Source: JAHDCJ01 sp039028895 (GTDB lineage Bacteria > Bacteroidota > Bacteroidia > Chitinophagales > Saprospiraceae). From it: a DNA stretch of 58,229 nucleotides. The notes below the pieces were generated by a model, which searched no databases, was not told where the DNA came from, and saw only the letters and a list, made by a program, of their open reading frames with translations. This document shows, piece after piece, positions 24,977-34,270 of the stretch. Position 1 is the stretch's first letter; each line of letters starts with the position of its first letter. Made by a program: the position numbers and the translations under genes. The DNA lies in the NCBI GenBank assembly GCA_039028895.1, contig JBCCHF010000044.1:1-58229 (forward strand), read 5' to 3'.

Positions 24977-26335
24977 TTAATCTGCCTTAACCAGCTTAAA
25001 TTGCTCCATACTGTTACCTGACTTAGCTACCAGGAAATAATATCCCGGTGATAATTCTGACAGGCCATCGATCGTTTGCCGAAATTCATTTTGCTCACTG
25101 ATTTTTTGGGAATACAGGGATTGTCCAAGGTTGTTGAATAATTCAATTTCAACGGTTTCCTTGCCGGAAAATTGACCTAGGATAGTTACATCATCGTAAA
25201 ATGGATTTGGGAATACGGAAAACCCGCTATCAGTATCGATATGGACAGCCTTGATGTCACTATATGAATTTGTGCCATCGAAATCTGTCTGTTTCAAACG
25301 GTAATAACTCGTACCTGTGAAAGGATTTCTATCTAGTGTAAAATAATTTAGAGTACCATTGGAATTGCCCGCACCATCAACGATAGTGACGGTTTCAAAA
25401 GTCTGAGCGTCTTTTGATCTTTCAACTGTAAAAAAGTCGTTGTTGATTTCATTCTCGGTTATCCAGATCAATTCTACTTGCTGTTGATCATTCAATCTGG
25501 CTTCAAAGGTTAATAATTCTATAGGCAATGAAGCTGAGGGGGCATTATCGAGTGTTATGAATTGAAAATCGTTAATGTTTTCAACTTCTACCCAGTTGGC
25601 CGCCTGGTTGCTGGCAGTAGCTGTGTGTGCTGTCCAGGATCCACCACTGCCATGCCATTGTGCAAAGTCGTTTTCCAAATGTGTTCCTACCACTAGTTCG
25701 CCATCAAAGTAGTTGAATCTGACTGTTGCATCAAGCCCTGAATTGGTATTAGGAATGACTTCGAAATACCGATTTATAGTCATTGATCCATTAATATTCA
25801 TTGGCGTATGTCCCCTGATTATCCAGGTGTCACCAAGGTCTTGAGTGGAAGTGATGGTAAGGCCAATATTGCCGGGATTCTCATTTGAAGGTGAAGTAAG
25901 CGTTGTAAATTTAATGACTACGCCTCCTGTCGGACCAATGATTCTGCTGGTTTCAGATTCTCCGGTAATAAAACCTGTCAAATCGAGGTCACTTCCAAAC
26001 AGATCAAGGTTTCCGGTTGACATCTTGAGCTCGTTGCTGACACCTACATTATTGCTAAGCCTGGCCATGCTACCTAGTGATTTATTGATTTCTACATCGT
26101 AAAAACTGGTAAAATTACTGCCACCAAATGAAGCATAGCCAAGAACGTTGCTTCCTGAAAAAATGACTTTTCCAGTTCCCGCATCAAACTGCCCGTCGTT
26201 GATAAAGTTGCCTGTAATGTTGAGCTGTGATGATCCACCGATCACCATTTGTGCTCCACTTTCTATCCTTAGCGTTCCTTGTGACCACAAAATGCCTGGA
26301 ATCATTAAACTAAGGATGAGGATATATTTTTTCAT
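24977..26335 (-). CDS. T9SS-exported surface protein
   Basis: The 452-residue product has a signal peptide (1-19), a beta-helix-like N-terminal half rich in short Gly/Asn strands (SGAQMVIGGSSQLNITGNF), an Ig/fibronectin-like segment (about 265-365, LPIELLTFEARLNDQQQVEL) and a type A T9SS domain starting at VFPNPFYDDVTI. It is a surface structural or adhesive protein. It follows the S74 adhesin gene on the same strand by 122 bp and may share its regulation. Confidence 0.85.
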   Translation of the reverse strand: MKKYILILSLMIPGILWSQGTLRIESGAQMVIGGSSQLNITGNFINDGQFDAGTGKVIFSGSNVLGYASFGGSNFTSFYDVEINKSLGSMARLSNNVGVSNELKMSTGNLDLFGSDLDLTGFITGESETSRIIGPTGGVVIKFTTLTSPSNENPGNIGLTITSTQDLGDTWIIRGHTPMNINGSMTINRYFEVIPNTNSGLDATVRFNYFDGELVVGTHLENDFAQWHGSGGSWTAHTATASNQAANWVEVENINDFQFITLDNAPSASLPIELLTFEARLNDQQQVELIWITENEINNDFFTVERSKDAQTFETVTIVDGAGNSNGTLNYFTLDRNPFTGTSYYRLKQTDFDGTNSYSDIKAVHIDTDSGFSVFPNPFYDDVTILGQFSGKETVEIELFNNLGQSLYSQKISEQNEFRQTIDGLSELSPGYYFLVAKSGNSMEQFKLVKAD

Positions 26336-26457
26336 GATATTTCCATTTGTCTTTGATCAATCTCTTGGTTTTCCTTTTCGGAACTTTGCGGATAAACTGC
26401 CCAAAACGTTTAACCACAAAGTGTCCAAAAAGAATGTCATAGAGATATTAAAGAGGG

Positions 26458-28797
26458 TTATCTTGATTCAATTGCATTTGCAAGTTCAGCTAGTTGTCTT
26501 TCGAATGCTGCCATTTGGGCTTTCAAAGCTTCAATTTCAGCTGTCTTTTCTTCCAGCTCCTGTTGCTTCTTGTCTAGCTCCTTGATGGCTACAAGGGCAA
26601 TACCCGCTGGGTCGATTGTCGAAATTGTAGTTGCTTTTTGTCCTAGTCCAAATGCTGCATAAAAGTCCTGTGCCATGGGTCCGATATGACGAGAATTTTC
26701 TTCATCGTCGATGTAGTTCCATTCAGTAATTGGGAGGTTACGCAGTTTTGCCAATACTTCACTGCTATTGACTTCTTTAATGTTTTCCTTGATTGTTTTG
26801 TCTGATGCATTAGTCCAAACACCGCCTACTGACAGGTTTGCTGATGTGATATTGAAAGTCATAATTTCACCACCTACGGGGTGTGTACCAATACCAATAC
26901 GGTTAATGTCATTGCCTATTACGGCTACGTTATCTGAAGTAACCTGTACATCATTTCCTATAGCAATTGAGTTATCTACAAAATCATCAGCATCAGCGTC
27001 AGAACCAATAATCGTGTTACCATTACCAGCGCTAATACTTCTTCCTGCATCCTGACCGATAAAAACATTATCGTCACCATTCACATCATATCCAGCATTT
27101 GCACCAACAAATGTGTTTCTTTCTCCCCAACTGTTGGTGCCTGAGTAAGAACCTACAATGGTTGTATTCCAGGTGGAGCCCAGATTTTGACCGGCATAAT
27201 CACCAATTAAGGTCATGCCATAGCTGGAGTTAACCATTTCACCAGCCTGGACACCGATGTATATGTTTCCGTTCAGATTTGAATTTAAACCAGCTTTGTA
27301 ACCGATGGCGACCATCCCATCTGCAATACTATTATTTCTCCCAGCTTGTGAGCCAATGAGTACCTGTCGAGCTACTGAAGTGCCGACTGAGCCCGCTTCA
27401 TGACCAATGATCACATTATCATTTCCGTTAGTCACATTCCATCCTGCATGGTATCCAGTAAATACATTAAAGCTTCCAGTGGAAAGATCTTCTCCGGCTT
27501 CATATCCTGAAAAGTGATTTTTCTCACCTATTGTATTCGCCTGTCCGGCACGGAAACCCGTGAAGTGATTATAACTTGCCGTAGAATTGGACTGTCCTGT
27601 TTCGTGTCCTGAGAAGTAATTCTCGCTTCCGGTGGTGTTGTTCCTCCCACTGTTAAAACCTGAGAAATGGTTTCTTGCGCCGATGTTGTCCTGACCTGCC
27701 TGGTAACCTACGAAGTGGTTTTCACTTGCTGTGGTGTTAGCTTGACCGGCATTAAAGCCAATGAATAGATTGCCAAATGCAGTGGTTGTGTTAGTACCTG
27801 CCTGGTAGCCCAAGAACGTATTTTTACCCGCTCCACCTGCATTTGCGAATCCAGCCCTTTTGCCTACGAAGGTGTTAAAAGAACTTGTCGTGTGATTACG
27901 GCCTGCTTCATAACCAATAAACAGATTGTCATGACCTGTTGTCGTATTGTAGCCTGCAAAATATCCTATGAACTGGTTGTTGTAGCTAGTGGCATAATAA
28001 CCTGCCCTGTAACCCGTAATGTGGTTGTTGGATGTTGTTGTATTGGAATACCCGGCATAGTAACCGTTAAAAAAGTTTCTCGAACCAGTGGTGTTGTTTT
28101 CGCCTGCGTTGTTGCCAATGAATATACCAGTGCTTCCCGATTCATTATTTAATCCGGCTTTGTAGCCTAAAAATGTGTTAGCATAGCCATTAATGTTGAA
28201 CCCACCGGCGTTGGCACCCAGAAATGTATTGAGAATACCCGTTGTATTGGTCGTACCTGCATATGGGCCGATAAAGGTGTTTTCGTTATCAATACCATCT
28301 GCTGTACCATCGTCATTCTGTCCGGCTCCTTCACCTACGAAAAGGCTGTTGCCGCTTGCAAGAGCATGAATGGTCTTTCCATCGAGATACATAAATTCAA
28401 CACCTTCGACATCAATTCTGATGATGTCTTCATCCGGCGTTTTTTCGACCAGGATCCTGGTGTCAGTATCGAGGTCCATTAAGCCTGATTGTCTGAGGTT
28501 GTTCCATTTCAAACCGTCGTAATACCAGAAAGACTGGGAATCAGTATCATATACCAGCATGCCTTCAGCTGGATTCCCATTATTGATTTCTGTTCTTGAG
28601 GTAGAGCTCATTCTTGGGATCAGGATACCTTTGCTGGTTGATTTGATATCCAGCATTGCGCCAGGATCAGGAAATGAGCCGTCATTGCTAATACCAACAT
28701 TTCCCTGGGCCACTGCTCCTGGTGTGGTAACTGTTATGAAAGCGAGGAGTAAAATCGCTGTTAAAATGAATTTTGTGATGTACGTTAAATGTTTCAT
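26458..28797 (-). CDS. Repeat adhesin with C-terminal S74 endosialidase-type chaperone
   Basis: The 779-residue protein has a signal peptide (1-30), an N-terminal collar (VGISNDGSFPDPGAMLDI), about 26 tandem 16-residue units built on (I/L/V)G..AG..NTTG..N.F (about residues 150-640), an intramolecular chaperone of the S74 family opening with SDKTIKENI and containing HIGPMAQDFYAAFG, and a final coiled coil. The repeats resemble left-handed beta-roll heads of trimeric adhesins. S74 domains trimerise and then cleave themselves off in phage tailspikes. No YadA-type or T9SS anchor is present, so how it attaches is unclear. Confidence 0.88.
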   Translation of the reverse strand: MKHLTYITKFILTAILLLAFITVTTPGAVAQGNVGISNDGSFPDPGAMLDIKSTSKGILIPRMSSTSRTEINNGNPAEGMLVYDTDSQSFWYYDGLKWNNLRQSGLMDLDTDTRILVEKTPDEDIIRIDVEGVEFMYLDGKTIHALASGNSLFVGEGAGQNDDGTADGIDNENTFIGPYAGTTNTTGILNTFLGANAGGFNINGYANTFLGYKAGLNNESGSTGIFIGNNAGENNTTGSRNFFNGYYAGYSNTTTSNNHITGYRAGYYATSYNNQFIGYFAGYNTTTGHDNLFIGYEAGRNHTTSSFNTFVGKRAGFANAGGAGKNTFLGYQAGTNTTTAFGNLFIGFNAGQANTTASENHFVGYQAGQDNIGARNHFSGFNSGRNNTTGSENYFSGHETGQSNSTASYNHFTGFRAGQANTIGEKNHFSGYEAGEDLSTGSFNVFTGYHAGWNVTNGNDNVIIGHEAGSVGTSVARQVLIGSQAGRNNSIADGMVAIGYKAGLNSNLNGNIYIGVQAGEMVNSSYGMTLIGDYAGQNLGSTWNTTIVGSYSGTNSWGERNTFVGANAGYDVNGDDNVFIGQDAGRSISAGNGNTIIGSDADADDFVDNSIAIGNDVQVTSDNVAVIGNDINRIGIGTHPVGGEIMTFNITSANLSVGGVWTNASDKTIKENIKEVNSSEVLAKLRNLPITEWNYIDDEENSRHIGPMAQDFYAAFGLGQKATTISTIDPAGIALVAIKELDKKQQELEEKTAEIEALKAQMAAFERQLAELANAIESR

Positions 28798-28821
28798 GAT
28801 TATTGTTTTTTTTGACTTGGG

Positions 28822-29430
28822 TCAAAGCTCAGGGTTTTTTGACCTTTGCTTATTTAATGAAGTTTCAAAAAGTGTAAAAAAGTGTAAACACTTTAATGAG
28901 ATGAGCGATAAGTTTATGATAATCAATAGTATACAGAAGACGGCACTCGCAAATCTTGACCATGTGAACAACTGAATCAAGAGTTCGAGCCATCTTAACT
29001 TTAATGGGAATGTCATTATCGCCATTGCGGTAAGAAGATTTTCAATGATATTAAGAGCGAACAAGATGAAAGGGGCTGCCAGCCATAGTTTTAGTTTCCT
29101 GTATGATGGCTTTAATTGCATTCCTGACCAAACAAGGAAGACAGCGATAAAGACTGCAAAAATGAAATGGAAAACGATATCCAGAGAACTAAGGATGATC
29201 AGGAAGAGCATCCTGCCTTTTTCTCCAAAAGTGGTCAGCACTGAAAAATCGCATGGGTTAATCCCGAATAAATATTTTTCGACCTCTAATGCCCCGTTGC
29301 TTTTCAGATGAATATCTGCTACGGCTTCAGGAATTACAAACAAAGTCATTAAAGCAAGCAGTAATGCAAGGAAAATAACGTTTTGAAGCGAAGCAACCCT
29401 TAAAATGAAAATCAGCTTTTTGCGTTCCAT
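28822..29430 (-). CDS. Hypothetical four-helix membrane protein
   Basis: The 202-residue protein has four hydrophobic helices (about 15-35, 72-100, 115-140 and 155-178) and a basic C-terminal tail. There is no known domain. It begins 24 bp upstream of the adhesin gene on the same strand, and its last codons contain the first copy of the 30-bp repeat. It may be a partner of the adhesin or the neighbouring phosphorelay, but nothing in it shows this. Confidence 0.65.
   Translation of the reverse strand: MERKKLIFILRVASLQNVIFLALLLALMTLFVIPEAVADIHLKSNGALEVEKYLFGINPCDFSVLTTFGEKGRMLFLIILSSLDIVFHFIFAVFIAVFLVWSGMQLKPSYRKLKLWLAAPFILFALNIIENLLTAMAIMTFPLKLRWLELLIQLFTWSRFASAVFCILLIIINLSLISLKCLHFFTLFETSLNKQRSKNPEL
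28859..28888. promoter_or_regulatory. Candidate regulator box, copy 1 (before the adhesin gene)
   Basis: This 30-bp sequence is identical to 29489-29518. Its core is two direct AAGTGTAAA half-sites 10 bp apart, the pattern bound by OmpR/PhoB-type regulators. This copy lies 62-91 bp upstream of the adhesin start, inside the 3' coding end of the membrane protein gene. Confidence 0.7.
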
Positions 29431-29488
29431 CGGATAGCGAGATTTGACACTTCAAAATTCTCTTTTACCGATCGGAGGATGGCTTAAG

Positions 29489-29518
29489 GAAGTTTCAAAA
29501 AGTGTAAAAAAGTGTAAA
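29489..29518. promoter_or_regulatory. Candidate regulator box, copy 2 (before the response regulator gene)
   Basis: The second copy of the 30-bp repeat ends 7 bp before the ATG of the OmpR-type regulator (29526). A box so near the start suggests autoregulation, and the shared sequence links the regulator to the adhesin gene. Confidence 0.7.
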
Positions 29519-29525
29519 TTGGGAT

Positions 29526-30224
29526 ATGGATAAAAAACCCAGTATTCTTTTTGTTGATGACGAAAGGGCGTTCAGTGGCATGACAAAAGAATACCTTGAA
29601 GCCAAAGGATTTGAAGTGGTGCTTCTACACAATGCCTATGACGGATTGGCTGCATTTAAAGAAGGCGGAATTGATATATGTATTCTCGATGTAAAGATGC
29701 CGATGAAAGATGGTTTCAGCCTCGCAGAAGACATCAGGAAACTGGATGATCGCATGCCGATAATTTTTCTTACCGGACAGACCAAAAAAGAAGATCGTAT
29801 TAAAGGGCTTGAGATTGGTGCCGATGATTATGTCACCAAGCCTTTTAGTATGGAGGAGCTCAATCTCAGGGTTAAAGCTATTTTGAAACGCGTCGGTTTT
29901 CAACAGAGTGCAAACGTTCAAAAGCAATATAACATAGGCAGCTTTAATTTCGACCCAGTAGCACGTGAATTGAGCGGCAATTCTGGCAAAACCAAATTAT
30001 CTGCAATAGAAGCCAAACTATTAACGCTTTTTTGTGAAAACGTAAACGAATTGGTAAGCCGTGACCTGGCGCTGAATAAGATTTGGGGTCAGGAAGAATA
30101 TTTTAAAGGCAGAAGCCTGAATGTTTACGTCAGTCGTTTAAGGAACATCTTAAAGGCTGATTCAAATATTGAGTTTCTGAATGTGCATGGCGAAGGATAT
30201 CGAATGGTCGTCAAGACGTCTTAG
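29526..30224 (+). CDS. OmpR/PhoB-type response regulator
   Basis: The 232-residue protein has a receiver domain (1-120) with acidic pocket D11/D12, phosphoacceptor Asp55 (ILDVKMP) and Lys105 (TKPF), and a C-terminal winged helix (about 135-230) ending NVYVSRLRNIL and GEGYRM. It should receive phosphate from the Hpt protein encoded convergently next door. The direct-repeat boxes at its own promoter and at the adhesin promoter are its likely targets. Confidence 0.92.
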   Translation: MDKKPSILFVDDERAFSGMTKEYLEAKGFEVVLLHNAYDGLAAFKEGGIDICILDVKMPMKDGFSLAEDIRKLDDRMPIIFLTGQTKKEDRIKGLEIGADDYVTKPFSMEELNLRVKAILKRVGFQQSANVQKQYNIGSFNFDPVARELSGNSGKTKLSAIEAKLLTLFCENVNELVSRDLALNKIWGQEEYFKGRSLNVYVSRLRNILKADSNIEFLNVHGEGYRMVVKTS

Positions 30225-30236
30225 CTCCTCATCAAC

Positions 30237-30554
30237 TTAAAGGGTAGGCAGGATAGTGTTCAATTGGTTGGTCAGTTTCCCAAAAAGTAGTAAAAGTGTT
30301 TTTTCGGACTGGCCCGAATCAGCTTTTTCTTCAAGATCTGCAGCGGTTTTAGCTACAACTTTCAAGCCTAAATATCGACTTTGACTTTTTATATCATGAG
30401 CAGCCAGAGAGACAGTCTCAAGGTTCCCTTCTGTAATGCCATCTTCGATTTGCTTCAATGATACTGGCATTTGGGTTTTATAAATCTGGATAAACCTTTT
30501 TACATTATCAGGATTTCCTCCAAGAAGATTTTGGAGTCTGTTCAAGTCGATCAT
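30237..30554 (-). CDS. Hpt phosphotransfer protein
   Basis: The 105-residue protein is a stand-alone histidine phosphotransfer domain with phospho-accepting His53 in LAAHDIKSQSRYLG. It overlaps the stop of the hybrid kinase gene by 4 bp (ATGA, 30551-30554), so both are translated together. It would carry phosphate from the kinase's receiver to the OmpR-type regulator. Confidence 0.9.
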   Translation of the reverse strand: MIDLNRLQNLLGGNPDNVKRFIQIYKTQMPVSLKQIEDGITEGNLETVSLAAHDIKSQSRYLGLKVVAKTAADLEEKADSGQSEKTLLLLFGKLTNQLNTILPTL

Positions 30555-33500
30555 TTGAGATTCACTTTTGTAAAACGGTACATTTTTTCAAGTAGATCTT
30601 TCCCATCAAAAGGTTTGATAACGACATCTTGCATACCTGCCTTAATACATTTGTCGAACTGTTCAGGAGTAGCATTTGCCGTAAGGCCGATAATTGGGAT
30701 ATGCCTTTTATCATCTGCAAGAGATCGTATGGTCAAAGCGGCATCATAGCCATTCATAACAGGCATTTTGATATCCATTAAAATAGTGTCGAATTCTTTT
30801 TCTTTTACCATATTGACTGCCACTTCACCATTTTCTGCAATTTCAAAACTGGCTTCAGGAAGGTGAATTTTTAAAAACTCTAATGCAAGCAATTGATTGA
30901 ATTGATTGTCTTCCACGATAAGCACCGAAATCGGGCCAAAATCGAACTTCGGGATTAAAGCTGCCTTGCTTTCGGTCTCAAGTTCGACAGTTTCGTAATC
31001 CAGGGTAAACCAGAGCTTAGTGCCTGAGCCTTGTTGGCTTTCGATATTGAGTTGGCCACCTTGCTTTTCTACCAATTGCATTGAAATGGATAAACCCAGT
31101 CCGGTGCCACCAAATTGGGAGAAGGTTGTCTCGTCTGCCTGACTGTAATCTTCAAAAATCTCTTCAAGCTTGTTTTCCGGTATGCCTATACCGGTATCTC
31201 CAACTTCGAATCTGATTGCCACGTTATTGTTTCCAGTCTTCTGTGGAGAAACATGTAGCCAAACTTTCCCCTTTTCAGAAAACTTAATGCCATTGCCAAT
31301 AAGGTTAATCAGAATTTGGCTTAATCGAATAGCATCTCCGTTTAGCCCGTGAGGTGTTTTTTCATCAACAACAACCTCGAGTTGTAATCCTTTTGCTTCC
31401 GCTTTGGTTTTTAATATATCCTCAACTTCTGTAACCACTTCATACAGGTTGAAAGGGGCATTGGTAAACGTAAACTTGCCGGACTCCAGTTTGGAAAAAT
31501 CAAGAAGGTCATTAATGATTTTTAGCAGGTTAGTCGACGATTTGCTGATGGTTCTAACAAACTTGTGTTGTTTTTCATCGAGTGCTGTGTCAAGGGTTAA
31601 TTTACTCAGGCCGATAATAGCATTCATTGGGGTTCTGATCTCATGGCTGACATTGGCCAGGAACCGGGTTTTATATTCAGTGGCTTGTTCGGCAAGTTGC
31701 TTTTGTCTCCTTAGTTTTATCTTTTGTTGCCAATTGCGGAAAATCGCATAAGCAATGGCAAGAATAACGATAAGGACCATAACTCTGAACCATGCCGTTT
31801 CCCAGATAGCGGGAGTGATGATCAACCCTATTGCAAGACCTTCCTCATTCCAAATGCCATCACTGTTTGATGCACTAACTTTAAAGGTGTAATTCCCATG
31901 ATTGAGGTTCGTATAAGTAGCCTTCCTGTCATGTTCAAGATCGTGCCATTCTTTATCGTATCCTTCTAGTATGCACTTGTAAAGGTTGGCATCTGGATTA
32001 ATATAATGTAAAGCAGAAAATTCGAATGTGATGTTATTCTCGTCATGAGAAAGGATAATCTGGTCGACTTCATCTAATTCTTTACCAAGCGGGTAGGAAT
32101 CATTCCAAACTTTAAAATCTCTCAAGACGATATTGGGTTGTTGGTTGTTAGTTTGAAGATTGTCAGGGTGGAAAACGAAAAAGCCATTCACACCACCCAG
32201 AAAAACCTCTCCACCTCGTCCAATCGCTTTTGATTTGTTAAGGAAATTTCTAACATCAGCAGATAGTTTGTATTCTGTAAAGGTTTCAGTTGCCTGGTCA
32301 AAATGGGAAACCGCACGATTACCACATACCCAAAGATTTCCATTCAAATCTTCCTGAACAATAGTCAGTTCGTTTTCAGCTAATCCATCAAATTTAGTAT
32401 AAGTACCAAATTCCAATGTTTCAACATCGAAATACGTTAGTCCGTATAATGTTGAAAGCCAAACTTTCCCGTTATGGTCAACCTCAATGTCGGAAATATC
32501 GCCTTGCAAGGCTGAGTGTTGTTCCCCTGCAGGCTTGTAAATCCTGAATTCACCAGTATTTTTGTCGAGGCTGCCCAGACTGTTATAATAAGTATAGTAC
32601 AGCCATATCATATCGTTGATGCCCTGGCTAAATACTGCAACTTTGTTATTGGGGATTTCGTCTATTTGTTCTTTGGGGAGATACCATTTATTTTCAAATG
32701 TCTTTCGATTGAACTTGCAAAACCCTTTAGAGGTTGCCACCCAAAAGAAATCGTCATCATTAATATCAACTTCAATCTTATAAACCAGGGCCTTTGCTAA
32801 TTCTTCATCCACATTAACTGGGACAAAGCTCTCTTTTTCCGGACTTCTTTTAAAAAATCCTACCCGGCTTACATGAATCCAAAGATTGTCGTCCACATCC
32901 TGAATGAATGCATTGATTATGGCATTTTCCGAAACATTTTCGTGAATCTTAACTTTTTGTCCTTTTTCTTGACCGGGTTTCCTGATATATAGGCCATCAG
33001 ATGTTTTGGTCCAAATGGTATTGTCTTCGTCTTGCAAAATCCTGAGGATACGATTGGATTTATGACCTATACGGAATTCATTTTTTAGATGTCTGAACCC
33101 AGAATTGGTGATCATTAACTTGCAAATGCCATTGGAAGCGCCAATCCAGATATTGCCAAACCTGTCTGCATGAAGGGTTCTGATATTATTATTGATCAGG
33201 CTGTTTTCTTTATTCTGGTTATGTTCAAAAAGAATAAAATCAGACTTATCTTTTGGATCGAATGATAACAAGCCTTGACCATAGACAGTGACCCAGACCC
33301 TGCCATTCTTATCAATAGCCACTTCCTGAATCACCTTATTCAAATCTGGCTGATCGGGAAACACCGGCGTAATGGTAGCGGACCGGGAGGAAAAATAAAG
33401 CAATCCTTTGGTTGATCCCATATAAAATTCACCTGGCCTAATTTCTGTGAGTTCTCCCACACCAATTCTGGATTCGGGCATATTAACCTGGGTAAGAGGC

Positions 33501-34135
33501 ACTGCAATTAATGAAGAATCAATGTGATCAAGTCGAGCGACGCCATAAGCTGTACTTGCCCAAATTGTGCCATCATCTGATGCTGTAATTTCTCTTACTA
33601 GGGTAGGTTCTTCAGGTTGGATAGTGTAAGTTGCGAAGGACTTCGATTCGGGAAGAAGGCGATGCAGACCGCGATTGGTGCAAACCCAAATATTGCCGTT
33701 TCTGTCTTCCAGTATGTCATGTGTAATGTTGGCTATTTTGCTTTTACGCCCAATTTCGGCATTGGGCATAAACCTCTGGAATTTTCCGGTTACCTGGTCG
33801 AGCAGGTTTAAGCCGTAAGTCGTTCCAGCCCAAATGTTGCCTTTAGAATCTTCAAAGACACATCGTACATAAGGATGAGACAAAGTAGTGCTATCTCTTA
33901 TGTCATGCCTAAAAGCTTTAAATTCATAACCGTCGTAGCGGAAAATGCCTTCCTGTGTAGCAAACCACAAAAAACCGTTTTGGTCTTCAATAATATCACT
34001 TACCCGACCGTGGGGGAGACCGTGTTTTGCGCTGATGTGCTCAAATTCATAACCCTGGTACTGACCGAAAACAATGAGCGGCAGGCCTGCCAGTAAGGCA
34101 AAACAGATCAGGAATTTAATGAAGGGGTTATTCAC
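30551..34135 (-). CDS. Propeller-type hybrid histidine kinase
   Basis: I choose the GTG at 34135, which gives a clean signal peptide; an upstream GTG at 34207 lies inside the terminator of the previous gene. The 1,194-residue protein has a periplasmic two-component propeller (about 30-700, repeats such as DRNGNIWVCTNRGL), a Y_Y_Y domain (about 705-780), one transmembrane helix (about 790-810), HisKA (ANVSHEIRTPMNAIIG), HATPase (GDTGIGIP, GTGLGLSI) and a receiver domain (ILMDIKMPVMNG). Unlike many Bacteroidota hybrid sensors it has no AraC domain, so its output goes through the Hpt protein. The ligand is probably a polymer fragment or similar periplasmic cue. Confidence 0.92.
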   Translation of the reverse strand: MNNPFIKFLICFALLAGLPLIVFGQYQGYEFEHISAKHGLPHGRVSDIIEDQNGFLWFATQEGIFRYDGYEFKAFRHDIRDSTTLSHPYVRCVFEDSKGNIWAGTTYGLNLLDQVTGKFQRFMPNAEIGRKSKIANITHDILEDRNGNIWVCTNRGLHRLLPESKSFATYTIQPEEPTLVREITASDDGTIWASTAYGVARLDHIDSSLIAVPLTQVNMPESRIGVGELTEIRPGEFYMGSTKGLLYFSSRSATITPVFPDQPDLNKVIQEVAIDKNGRVWVTVYGQGLLSFDPKDKSDFILFEHNQNKENSLINNNIRTLHADRFGNIWIGASNGICKLMITNSGFRHLKNEFRIGHKSNRILRILQDEDNTIWTKTSDGLYIRKPGQEKGQKVKIHENVSENAIINAFIQDVDDNLWIHVSRVGFFKRSPEKESFVPVNVDEELAKALVYKIEVDINDDDFFWVATSKGFCKFNRKTFENKWYLPKEQIDEIPNNKVAVFSQGINDMIWLYYTYYNSLGSLDKNTGEFRIYKPAGEQHSALQGDISDIEVDHNGKVWLSTLYGLTYFDVETLEFGTYTKFDGLAENELTIVQEDLNGNLWVCGNRAVSHFDQATETFTEYKLSADVRNFLNKSKAIGRGGEVFLGGVNGFFVFHPDNLQTNNQQPNIVLRDFKVWNDSYPLGKELDEVDQIILSHDENNITFEFSALHYINPDANLYKCILEGYDKEWHDLEHDRKATYTNLNHGNYTFKVSASNSDGIWNEEGLAIGLIITPAIWETAWFRVMVLIVILAIAYAIFRNWQQKIKLRRQKQLAEQATEYKTRFLANVSHEIRTPMNAIIGLSKLTLDTALDEKQHKFVRTISKSSTNLLKIINDLLDFSKLESGKFTFTNAPFNLYEVVTEVEDILKTKAEAKGLQLEVVVDEKTPHGLNGDAIRLSQILINLIGNGIKFSEKGKVWLHVSPQKTGNNNVAIRFEVGDTGIGIPENKLEEIFEDYSQADETTFSQFGGTGLGLSISMQLVEKQGGQLNIESQQGSGTKLWFTLDYETVELETESKAALIPKFDFGPISVLIVEDNQFNQLLALEFLKIHLPEASFEIAENGEVAVNMVKEKEFDTILMDIKMPVMNGYDAALTIRSLADDKRHIPIIGLTANATPEQFDKCIKAGMQDVVIKPFDGKDLLEKMYRFTKVNLK

Positions 34136-34187
34136 TTTAATTCGAACACTTGTGTTGATTAAAGTTAATGGTTTTTCCCGGTAGGGT

Positions 34188-34252
34188 AAAAAAATAAAAA
34201 AAGGCACAAGGGGGAGATCAAGTCAAAATGAAGCTTAAACCTCCGCTTGTGC
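34188..34252 (-). terminator. Intrinsic terminator of the TlpA-like gene
   Basis: On the minus strand GCACAAG and CTTGTGC (34246-34252 and 34204-34210) pair with an inner CTCC/GGAG, and the stem is followed by a T-rich run (34188-34202). It separates the TlpA-like gene from the hybrid kinase gene. Confidence 0.75.
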
Positions 34253-34270
34253 TCAAATAGCTTTTGATAA

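Noticed and set aside
26900..28350. Tandem repeats that might be a CRISPR array
   Set aside because: The periodicity is about 48 bp and keeps one reading frame of GxxAG units inside an adhesin; there are no conserved repeats with unique spacers.
34136..34207. Upstream GTG start of the hybrid kinase
   Set aside because: It falls inside the terminator stem of the preceding gene and encodes the T-run; the GTG at 34135 gives a standard signal peptide.
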